The notes below the pieces were generated by a model, which saw only the letters and a program-made list of their open reading frames with translations, was not told the DNA's origin and did not search any database. Of a DNA stretch of 64,000 nucleotides, positions 1 through 10,100 are shown in pieces. The stretch lies in NCBI GenBank assembly GCA_030063045.1, contig JAQSEB010000214.1, forward strand, positions 124,001-188,000, written 5' to 3'. The position numbers were made by a program, and so were the translations under genes. Origin of the DNA: Pratylenchus scribneri. Lineage: Eukaryota; Nematoda; Chromadorea; Rhabditida; Pratylenchidae. The number at the start of each line of letters is the position of its first letter. Position 1 is the first letter of the stretch.

Positions 1-3000
1 AGAGTGCCCGATGCCCAAGTCCAACATCTTTCGTCCTCTTCATCTACAACAGCCACGTCAACATATTCGGGCACTGCCAAAATGCAAGCTTGTGAATTCA
101 TCAAAACCCTTTTGGTTGGCCTCATTCCAACCAGTCAAATGTGCTCAGAATCGGCATTGGCTGTGGCCAAGCTAATTCAAACCGATGGCATCACATTTTC
201 CAACTATATTTGCCCGGACAATGCTTCACGACAAACAATCATTTCCGCACTGAATGGACTTTTCATTGCCGTTTTCAATGTGGAAACACGACAGCAAATT
301 TTGCCATTTTTCCGTGCACTCATCAAACATTTGACTATTCAATGCGTGCTTGAATCCGTGACAGACGGTGGGAAAATATAATTTTTAATTAAATTTAAAT
401 GTCAAATTTAATCAATTTTCATTTAAAAATATTTTTTAAATTTATTTAAATTTTAATCAAATATTTTTTATCAAATCAAAAATTAATTTTGTATTAAATT
501 TAAAATTTCAATTAAATTTAAAATTTTTCTTTTACAGACAATCAAAAATCCCGAATGACTGGGGAGGCTATGCATTTGGATTCATTAGTTCTGATTGATG
601 CCATTGCCTTAACCTTGAGTGATTCTTGCAAAGATTATTGCCATACAGCGATTGTGAGTCAAAATTTTGATACCTTATCAAGATTCTATTTTTTTTTTGA
701 AATTTTATTGCTGAAAAAATTAAGACTAGAAATATTATGATTAGTTTTGGGAAACATAGAGTGACTTTAGGTATAAAAAAAGATAGGTAGATGACCGATA
801 GGTTGTAAATTTTTTCATCAATTATTTCAATTCCCAATTCCCCAAATTTAGTTGGCACTTCGCATTCTAATTGACACTGCCTCCTCCCTGTTCAACAATG
901 ATTGGGTAAATGCCGCCCAAATGCCCCTATTCGAATATATGGTGGAGAAAATTACGGCCCTCTGTTATCGTCGAGAATGGTTTGCCCGATTGGGTGGATG
1001 TACGGCAATGCGCCTTATCATTGAAATCTATCCACCTTGTTTTGTGAAACGGAATATGCTCACATTTTTGGATGGATGCATTCATGTAAGAGTGGGGAAA
1101 AAACTATTAAAAAATGTGATAAATTTTATTTAAGACAATTTCATTTATTTCCGGCGAACTTTCCTGTGGAACATTCGAATTTGCCTCCATATCAATTGAT
1201 CTCATTGTGAACATTTGCTTTGGCCCAAATGAACCGCATTCTCATGACACATTATTAGCCAAATTTATTGCACATCTAGCCGAACAAATTGATGACCCGG
1301 AGCCTATTTTACGGAATGAGGTGAATTTAAATTCAGTTCAAACTTACATTCTTAATTAATTTCAATTTCCAGTGTATTCGTGTAATCAATGCAACTGCCA
1401 AAAGAGTAGAACTTCCATTGTCGACAATTCTTCAAACATCAAAACATATTTTGGAATCAAAATTAATTGAAGGAATGCAACATTTTCCGGCCATTTCTAT
1501 TCAATGCAAAATTGCAATTATTGTGATTTAATATTTTTCTCATAATTTTTTATTTTAGAAAAATAAAATTTTAAAGTTTCAACAAAATCCAAAGTCAAAT
1601 TAAATTCTAATTTAAATATTTGAAATATTTTTTTTAAATTAGCTTTTCATTTTCATCATCCTACAAATGAAAATCAGTCCGATATTTTAGACAAAAATAT
1701 TTTTTAAAAAAAGAAAAATTAATCGAAGCGATAATTAGTAGGGAGCAGATTTTTAGGTTTTTACCTATTTTTTTGTTTGCATCAGATTTGATGAGAAAAC
1801 CACATAAATGATGTTTTTATACATTTATTTCACTTTTTTGAGCAAATTTTTTGACATATATTACCTATTTTAGCATTTTTTGGAGGGAAAATTTCATATT
1901 AAAAATGCAATAAAAAGTCAAAAATTACCTATTTTGGGGTTTTTAAACCTATTTCTGGCAAATTTCATGAAAAAACCTAAATAGGTACCTATTTTGCGAT
2001 TTTTGCCACCTAAAAATCCGCTCCTTAGTAATTAGGTAGTGAGATAAAAAAAATTAACGTTGAAATAGCTGTAACCTGTAAATAAATATACGGTAACCGA
2101 ACCGAAAGACGAAAATTTTGACCTAACTAAAAAAGGATAAATTATAAATAAATATATAGTATTAATATATTTATTTTCCATCAGGATCTCTACTTGTTTT
2201 ATGCAAAAATTGGTGATTATTTCAATTTGAATATCCCCGAAGAAATCAATGCCACTTTTGCCCAAAATTTGTTAAAAATTTGTCAACAAACCCATGATGA
2301 TGAACTACGACAATTATTAAGAATTCAACAAATTGGCAGTACAAATGGAATGGATTTTGGTAAAAATGGCAACTCGATGGAAGTTGAGGAGAAATTGAGA
2401 ACAATACGCAAAACATCAACCGGTCAGTTTTCATCGGCAATATAAATTTTAAAAAAATTTTGAATTTTTCAAGAGGCCCTAATCAAACTATATTTCAACA
2501 TTTATGCTCAAATTAAAGAAGGTAGTCCTAAATAAATGTTCGCTTAATTAATTTTATTTTATAGGAAAAATTTTGCAACAAATTTTTCAACATTTTGTGG
2601 ATTTCTCTTTGGAAAATTGCAACACTGAATTGACAGAAGACATCGCCATAATAAAATCAATTGTGGATTCGGGCATCACAGAGGTGAATTACTTTTTTTT
2701 TAATTGAATTAAATCAACAAATTTTTTTTTATCAGATTCTGCAAAAATTTCCCGACAATTTCAAACTTCGCTACCACTTTAACAATAAATTCGCTCCATT
2801 GGTCAGCCATTTTCGAGACAAGAAAATATTCATTTCGGATACATTCTTCAAAAAGCTTACTTTCCTGATCAAGCATTTGTCTCGTGAAATTTCCGAAGAT
2901 GTGGTCAAACGTTTGAAGGTGTGGTTTATTAAGGGATAATCATATTGAATGAAAAATTACTACTTATGCACTTTAATTAGATATTTAAGGACAACCAACC

Positions 3001-3775
3001 ATTTTAATTTTCGGATCACTAAAAAATAAAAAAATTTTTATTTTTAATTTGAATAGTTTTTATTGGATCGAGATTATTAATTTTACCAATAAAAGATTGA
3101 TTTTGCCGGAAATAATGCCAACAAATTTGTATTTTTTGAGCCCATTAAACTTGGCCAAATCAATTCCTCTTAAACATTCCTCTCCTGCCTAAAGCTTAAC
3201 CCTAATAGAAATTGAGCTTCTCTACCCTCTAGCCTAATCGTAAACCCAATCAAATTTATATGGTCTCAAAAAGATAATTCGGCAATTTTAATATTTTTTT
3301 TTGCAAAATTAATATTTCATTTTCATTTAACCTTTTCCACAGGATGACCTCTCATTGATTATGCAAACCTCTCCAGCCTCACTCAACAGCGATGATGTTG
3401 AATGTGTTGTTAATGCGGTTCAGCTATTCCACCAATCCAAACATTACAAGGACGAAAAATTGGTGCAAGAATTTTTCCAATTTTTCACCCAAGCAATTCA
3501 TGAATTTCCATCAAAAGTACGTAAATAATTTGTATTTTCCCATATATATTTACAATTTATAGATGAAAATTCAATGGCAACATTCCATCACGCCATTTCT
3601 TCTCCATTGCCCTTCAATTGTTGCCGAAATTATTTTAAAGAAACGGTCATTTTGTCAAGAAAATTCAAAACAATTTGTACATTCACTTATCGAGACGGAG
3701 GGTGAGGAAGCAAGTCAATTGAGGAGGGCATTATTGCAGAATGCATCTTTATTGAAAATTGTTGACGAGATGAAG
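1..3775 (+). CDS. trr-1: TRRAP/Tra1 (trr-1 like), internal exons only
   Basis: TRRAP/Tra1 is the very large pseudokinase scaffold of the NuA4/TIP60 and SAGA histone acetyltransferase complexes in the nucleus. Eleven exons can be joined in one open frame: up to 367, 538-653, 852-1085, 1135-1320, 1373-1522, 2185-2422, 2474-2521, 2565-2683, 2736-2918, 3343-3516, 3563-3775. Recognition rests on blocks matching TRRAP such as SALNGLFIAVFN, LDSLVLIDAIAL, ALCYRREWFARLGGCTAM and, later, an AKIGDYFNL stretch; these belong to the N-terminal HEAT-repeat half. The fifth exon's 3' end (donor at 1523) is the least certain junction, and some TRRAP sequence expected between exons 5 and 6 appears to be missing. 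The 5' part lies left of the window. Exon 11 ends in a good donor (AAG/GTGGG), but I see no later exon, so the FAT, FRB and kinase-like domains are absent here. No frameshift or stop occurs in the part present. Family call is firm; gene completeness is not. Confidence 0.85.
1741..2024. mobile_element. MITE in TRRAP intron, TIR GGAGCRGATTTTTAGGT
   Basis: A 284-bp AT-rich segment begins GGGAGCAGATTTTTAGGT and ends with the inverted counterpart (ACCTAAAAATCCGCTCC). It is flanked on both sides by TTAGTA, which reads as a 6-bp target duplication. The interior repeats ACCTATTTT motifs and has no coding capacity. It sits in the intron between exons 5 and 6 of the TRRAP fragment, the same place where TRRAP coding sequence seems to be missing. 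Superfamily not assigned. Confidence 0.6.
2919..3342. other. TRRAP intron, no further feature
   Basis: AT-rich intron between the exons ending 2918 and starting 3343. Long T runs lead into the acceptor TTTTCCACAG. Nothing else recognised. Confidence 0.6.
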
Positions 3776-4354
3776 GTGGGAAATTTTTAATATTTTTTTA
3801 AAATTAAATATTGATTTATTGTAACATTTTTAATTAAAATATACAAAATCACTATTAAATGAAAGATATTTAATTTTTAGCGAATCAGATATTTAGACTA
3901 GATACATCCACGAACCTTATACTACTCGCTAAGAAGAATTACGTTATCATAAAATCTTCTTTTGATAGTATTTCAACTGCTGGGTTTAACTAATTATAAC
4001 TTTAAGTTTGAATCAAAAAAAATCTATTTAAACCGTTTAATACCTTTAATTTTGTCCAAACCATTTTAATTATTTTGTTCATTTTCTGCAATACTCCTTA
4101 TGATAATTTTAGTGTTTCAACAAATTAAATACTATTCTCAATTTAGGACCTAATTAAATTGAAGTTTTCCGAAAAGATTTTTATTTAAGTTTTCTGAAAA
4201 ATTTTAATAGAGTTTTTTCCGAAAATTTTAATTAAGTTTACTTAAAAAATCAACAAATTAAATACTATTATTCTAAATAATTATATTGAGGTTTTCCGAA
4301 ATATCCATTTTATAATTTTTCTTATCAGTTAATTTTTAATAAATATTTTTTCCC
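3776..4354. other. AT-rich region after last TRRAP exon; no coding seen
   Basis: This 580-bp stretch follows the donor of the last recognisable TRRAP exon. All plus-strand frames are broken by frequent stops; one possible acceptor near 3880 opens into an immediate stop. No TRRAP-like peptide is seen. Confidence 0.5.
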
Positions 4355-4672
4355 TTATAGGTTCATTTTGGCAAGAAAAATTTTTACGTTGTATTCTTCT
4401 AAAAAATTATGTCAATTTTCTATTTATTATATAGAGAAAATTATTTCTAATAAATTTTTAGCAATTTTTGAAAATCCTTATTTTTATCCAAAATCATTAT
4501 TTCCAAGGTCAATTTTTTTGGCATATTAAGAAAAAAAAAACTTACCATCACATTCTCCGCGTGGTAATGAAGCGCGATTACCAGGACAGCAATTAATTAA
4601 TTTGTTGTCGTGACAATCTTGCACAGATGATGGAACAAGAAATAATAATGCGAAAATGATGGATGAAGCCAT
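4355..4672 (-). CDS. small secreted cysteine-bearing peptide, two exons (hypothetical)
   Basis: Exon 1 is 4672-4546 and exon 2 is 4398-4355 (- strand). The donor GTAAGT at 4545 and an acceptor TTTTTTAG just above 4398 join in phase 1, giving a 56-residue protein. Residues 1-18 form a clear signal peptide: Met-Ala-Ser-Ser, then the hydrophobic run IIFALLFLV, then PSSVQ. The predicted mature part starts around Asp19 and has four cysteines (Cys20, Cys29, Cys30, Cys41) with a CC pair, typical of small secreted nematode peptides. Exon 2 adds a short tail ending in MNL. No family is recognised. In a plant parasite it could be an effector candidate, but nothing in the sequence proves this. The alternative is a chance ORF; the strong signal peptide, consensus donor and clean splice phase argue for a real gene. 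Confidence 0.55.
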
Positions 4673-5235
4673 TTAAAAATTATTTGAAATTTTTTTTCTA
4701 AAATAATTTTTATTACTTAAAAAATGAAAAATTTTTTGGACACAAATTCAATGGAATTTTTCATTTGATTGAAATAAAAATGTATATATGGAAAAAAATG
4801 GCTTAAATAAAATAAAAATTAAATATTAAAATAATTTTAAAACAGAAATATTTATTAAATCTTTAAATATAATAAAAATATTAAAAAATACTTAAAACCA
4901 ATAAAATGAATATTTAATTAATTTTTGAATAAAATTTTTGTCCAAAATTTTTTTATAAAAAGGCATAAAATTATATGAATAATATTATATAAAAAGAATT
5001 TTTATTTTAAATTAATTTTTCTTTAAACTAAAATGGAAAACATTTTAAAAATTCAAAAAATATATATTTCAAAATTCAAATAAGCTACTGAAAATTAAGG
5101 TCTATGCTTTTGCTTTTTGTGATTTTCATTTATCATTAATTTTTTATTGTTATCAATATATTATTATTTGCAGATTTTGAAAAGTCTATACTATAATTTT
5201 TCGTGCCAATACAATAATAGACGAAATGATAGAAA
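4673..5235. other. intergenic AT-rich DNA upstream of the small peptide gene
   Basis: This is the upstream (promoter) side of the minus-strand peptide gene, very AT-rich, with no ORF or repeat of note up to the foldback element. A TATATATGG-like run lies near 4780-4790, but I would not call a promoter from it. Confidence 0.5.
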
Positions 5236-6668
5236 GGGAGTCATTTAATTTGGCAACAAAAATACTGAATTTGGCAACAAAAATATTTAATTTGGCAACA
5301 AGTATAAATATATTTAATTTGGCAACAAAAATACTGAATTTGGCAACAAATATACTTAATTTGGCAAAAACAATAAAAAAATATATTCGCTCGTTATAAT
5401 CAATGCAAACCGGTTAGAAATGAACAAAATTTGTTTAATAAATTAAAAATTGATGGAATATTAAATTTTTTGAGGGTGCGCGGGATATACCGGATATAGG
5501 TGGATTTGGGTGTGGATATAAGGGGGATTAAGCCGGATTAAGCCCCGAAATGGATGGAAAATGGCCCAGAAGGCCACTGGAAGGTTGGGTAAGAGTAACA
5601 GAGGCCAAGAGAGTGCAGGAAATATAGCCGGATATAGGGGGATTAAAGAGGATTAAGAGGGATTAAGGCGGATTTAGGGGGATTAAGCTCCGAAATGGAT
5701 GGGAAAATGGCCAGAAGGCCATTGGAAAGTCGAGGATGTATAACAGATGCCAGGAGAGTTCGCGGGATTAAGCCGAATATAGGGGGATTAAGGTGGATAT
5801 AGGGGGATTAAAGGTCAAAATGGTTGGATTAAAGCGGGGAGGGCTGGAGGCCACCTCCTGAGCCCCGAAGAGGATGGCGCAAGAATACGCGGGATAAGCC
5901 GGATAAAAGGGGATTAAGTCGGATGAAGAGGGATAAAGCCGGATTAAGTTAAATTCTACCTAGAGACTGTGAATTCCCGCGCAATCATGTGCTCCGAACC
6001 CCTAAACCCCAAGCCCCTAAACCCCTAGCCCCTAGATCCCATGCCGACCCCTAACCATAACCCTAATCCCTAGCCCCTAACTAAGCTTAATCCGACTTAA
6101 TCCCTCTTAATCCTACTTAATCCACCTATATCCGGCTATATCCCGTGCACTCTCAAGCACTTCCCCGACCTTCCAATGGCCCTTCGGGCTATTCCCCATC
6201 CATTTCGGAGCTTAATCCCCCTAAATCCGCCTTAATCCCTCTTAATCCTCTTTAATCCCCCTATATCCGGCTATATCTCCTGCACTCTCTTGGCCTCTGT
6301 TACTCTTACCCGACCTTCCAGTGGCCTTCTGGGCCATTTTCCATTCATTTCGGACATTAATCCCCCTTAATCCGACCATATCCACCCTAATCCTCATATA
6401 TCCGACTGTTCAATTTCCTCAAAAATATTTAATATTCCATCAATTTTTAATTTATTAATCCAATTTTTGTTCATTTTAAACCGGTTTGCATTGATTAAAA
6501 CGAGCGAATATATTTTTTTATTGTTTTTGCCAAATTAAGTATATTTGTTGCCAAATTCAGTATTTTTGTTGCCAAATTAAATATATTTATACTTGTTGCC
6601 AAATTAAATATTTTTGTTGCCAAATTCAGTATTTTTGTTGCCAAATTAATATTATCTCATGATAGAAA
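5226..6668. mobile_element. foldback transposon (MULE-like), copy 1
   Basis: The element proper is 5236-6658 (1,423 bp), flanked by the 10-bp direct repeat ATGATAGAAA at 5226-5235 and 6659-6668. One end begins GGGAGTCATTTAATTTGGC, the other (read inward) GAGATAATATTAATTTGGC. Both arms start with tandem repeats of ATTTAATTTGGCAACAAAAAT, continue through a Cys/Gly-unlike, non-coding block and then many imperfect copies of GGATTAAGCCGGATATAGGG. The right half is the reverse complement of the left. A C-rich segment near 6000-6060 resembles CCCTAA-type repeats. There is no transposase. The 9-10 bp target duplication and long internally repetitive inverted arms fit a Mutator-like foldback element; superfamily is inferred from duplication length only. 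Confidence 0.85.
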
Positions 6669-7194
6669 TCGGAGATTATATTTTCGATGGGAATAGAGAA
6701 GAAATATTTGGTGAATTAAAATTGACTTTTTAAACTCTTTCTTGCCTAGATTTATACCTAAATATTAGGGTTGATTTTTTAAAACCGGGAATGTTTAACT
6801 TTATTGATTCTTATCTTTTTTGCCACTTCATTTATATTATATAGAGGATTTTTCCTACAATTATTGCGCCTTTACAAAAATCCGTACATTGTAATTAATT
6901 TTTCCGAAATTTTTGACATTTATTTATCCATAAAATTGAAAATTTATTCCATCAAATCCAAATAAAAAAATACAACTTCCACATGATGATGGAGAAAAAA
7001 CACAAAAATAGTGTGAAGTAAATATAGTGTACGGCGTGTCGGCACAATTTGGGCGAAAAAATATCAAAAAAAATGGACAGGAAAAAAATTGGAAGCGAAT
7101 TTTTTGATTTGATTGATTTGAATTGAAATTTGTGATTGATTGAAATTAATTTAAAAATCATTTTCGTACACTTTTCTTCCCTCAAATTCATTCA
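6669..7194. other. 3' flank of the UBXN7 gene, no further feature
   Basis: AT-rich DNA between the foldback element and the stop codon of the minus-strand UBXN7 gene; presumably its 3' UTR and terminator region. AATAAA-type signals cannot be distinguished from background. One minus-strand open frame here is low-complexity and not credible as a gene. Confidence 0.5.
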
Positions 7195-10100
7195 TCATTG
7201 ATTTACACGTTTTTCCACATTGACCATTTCCTGTCGTCCAAAACCCAATTCGCCCAGCGATCGATCCAACTTTCGGGCATTTTCGGCGGCCGTAGTGAAT
7301 TCGCGCCGAGGATAATCCAAAACCAGCATTTGGGCATGTGGGTCCAATCCGTAGGAGGCAATCAGTGAGAAGAGGGCCTAAAAATTAGGGTTAAAAATTG
7401 TTTTTGCTAATATTTGGTCTATTTTAATTTTTTAAGGCAGAAAATTTACTGATTAAATTAAATCAAAATTAATTAATATTTTGGGTTTTGAATTGTTTAT
7501 GGCAAAAAATAATGATTAAAAGTAAATCAAAATTTTTAAATTAGAATTAAATTGAAAATAAAATTATTTTTTATTATTTGGTTTTTTTAAATTATTTATG
7601 GTAAAAAATTACTGGATTGGAATAAAAATTATTCTGTTTTAATTTTTTAAAATTGCTATGGCAAAAAATTAAGCTGAATTAAATTAAATATTTAAAAAAT
7701 TCCTATTAAATTGCTAATAAATTTTATGACCCATATGCCATACCCTTAATTTACCCTAAGTTATCTATACGAATCCCCTCAATTTACCCTAAGCGGCGCC
7801 TGAGCCCAAAGGCAAATTCGTTGACGGTCTCCATTTGGAAGTCGAAATTGCAAATGGACACGTGCCATTTCAGTTTGACTTGTGTTTTCGGGCACTTTCC
7901 ATTTTTGCCATTCTTTCGGCTCAATTTCCTCCATTTTTTGTGCGGTCGATGTCCAAATTGTGGATAAACTCGATGGGAGGTGGCGCATTGAACTGGAGGA
8001 GCATGATGGTTGCAGACTCTCATCAACATCTAAAATTAATTTTAATTTTGTAAATTAATTCAATTTTGAAGTTATTTTATTTTTATTTCTCAAAAATTAT
8101 TTTAGAAAAAATCAAAAATATTTTTTATTAACTATATATATAATATTTATTTTATTTATTCAAAAATTAAAAAAAAAAATCAAAAAATTAATTTTTTTTT
8201 AAAAACATTCTCCGCTGGAAGGATTTGAACTTTCATCTTCCAAAATATAAAACAAAGACTTTCCCAACTTTGCTAAAGCTGCCATTGTTTAGAACTAATA
8301 TTTTAAGCATTTTCTTATTTTGAATTTAATCAATTTTGTCTCCTAATTAAGTCTTTTTATCAACAAGAAATTTTATTTTTGAAAGAAATGGCTCTAAATA
8401 TTTTTATTCTCGAATTAATTTTTTTGACCGCAATATTAATTTTTATTTTTCAAAAATTTTAGAAAAAAATTTAAAAAAAAACATTCGCCGCTCGAAGGAT
8501 TCGAACTTTCACCCCTCTACCTATAAAACCAAAAACTATACCATTATGCCAAAATTGTCACTGGTTAGCGTCTAATATTTTGGTCATTTATTTTCATTCC
8601 CATATTTTTATCTTATTTCATTCATCTTTATTCGCTATTTCCTTCCAAATTTTCCCACCTGAAATTTTGACGACCCTCTTCATCTTCTTTGCCTGTCGAT
8701 TCGCCTCCCTCGAGCTGTCGTCATCTTCATCGAATTGTTCATCGGCCCCATCTTCCCTCCAAATTGCGCCCTCCTTTTCATCGTCCATCCATCCGCTTTC
8801 AATTTTCGGCTCACTTGGCTGTTTTCGTTTTATTCCTCCTCCCGATGGGCTGGTCATTGATTCACGGGCCACAATCGCCGCCGACGATGGTCCGGCAGAC
8901 GATTCAGTTTTGACCGCAGTTGGAGTTGCGGGCAGCGATTGTGGAGGTGGGCCTCTGGCAGCAAGGTCCCGAAATTCTTGGTCACGTGCTTCGAATGATG
9001 GATAACGTTCCAAAAAAGAGGTCACTGAAATTAGAAAAATTGCAAAAAATATTCTAAAAATGTTTCCAACATTTTTTCGATATACTAAAGAAATGTGCTG
9101 ATTAAAAATAAATGGATGGAAAATTCTAGAAATTGGTGAACAAAAAATTTTACATTCATTTTATTTATTCAAAATTTAAAATAATAAAAAAATGATGGAT
9201 GTAAAATATTATAGGAAATTCTGCTGTAAGTTAACAAAAAATATTTTTAAAAAAAAAGGGATTTTATTAGGTATGGAAATTTAAGAAATTGGAATAATTT
9301 CATATTTATTTAATGTTATTTCCCTAGAAGATTTTTATTTAATAAAATATATTCCCCTTTACTCAATTCCATAGTTATTTTAAAAATTAAAAAAAACTCA
9401 CAATCTTCGAGGAATCTGACAACATCGCCTCCTTCCAATTTCTTGACTTCCTCTCCGGTGCGTGGATCCACAATGAAAATTATTGGATATGAATGGAAGC
9501 CATAATAGCCTTGAATTCGTTGGCCATCTGCCGAGTCATGATAAATCTGCAAAAAGTGAACAAATTTAATTATAATTTATTTGAAATTTTCATGAAATAA
9601 TTTTAATGGATTTGAAGTGGATTTTTAAATATTTTAAATTTTTTTTCATATTATTATCCTGTCTTAAAAATTAATTTTGGTTAAAAATTGACTAAAAATA
9701 TCCAAATTTGCCAAATCAAAAAGTTATAAACCAAAATATGGTTTAGACGGTTTAATAACTTAAATTTTGGCCAAACACCGACAATATATAGGTCAATCGA
9801 CGCGTCTCGATGAGCTCTACAAAGATGCTAAATGGTTTGGGGGTCTAGGATCAGCACAAAAGAGTTATAATAAAAAACTGATCTTTCGGCAAAATAATGC
9901 ACACCCTTCAAAAATCCAAAAATATTCGATTAAAATTTATTAAATTTTAATTTTTTTTAAATTAAAAATTAATTAAAAATCAATAAAATTTTTGGCTGAC
10001 CTGCCAAAAGATGAAATTGTCTTTGACCAATTCTTTGACCATTTCCGCTGACCAAATGTCTCGATTGAGTGCAGCGCTGGCGAATTCCCCAGAATGTTGA

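Noticed and set aside
8580..9005. 141-codon plus-strand frame over UBXN7 exon 10
   Set aside because: It is the antisense shadow of the coding exon, whose minus-strand frame continues the UBXN7 protein in phase.
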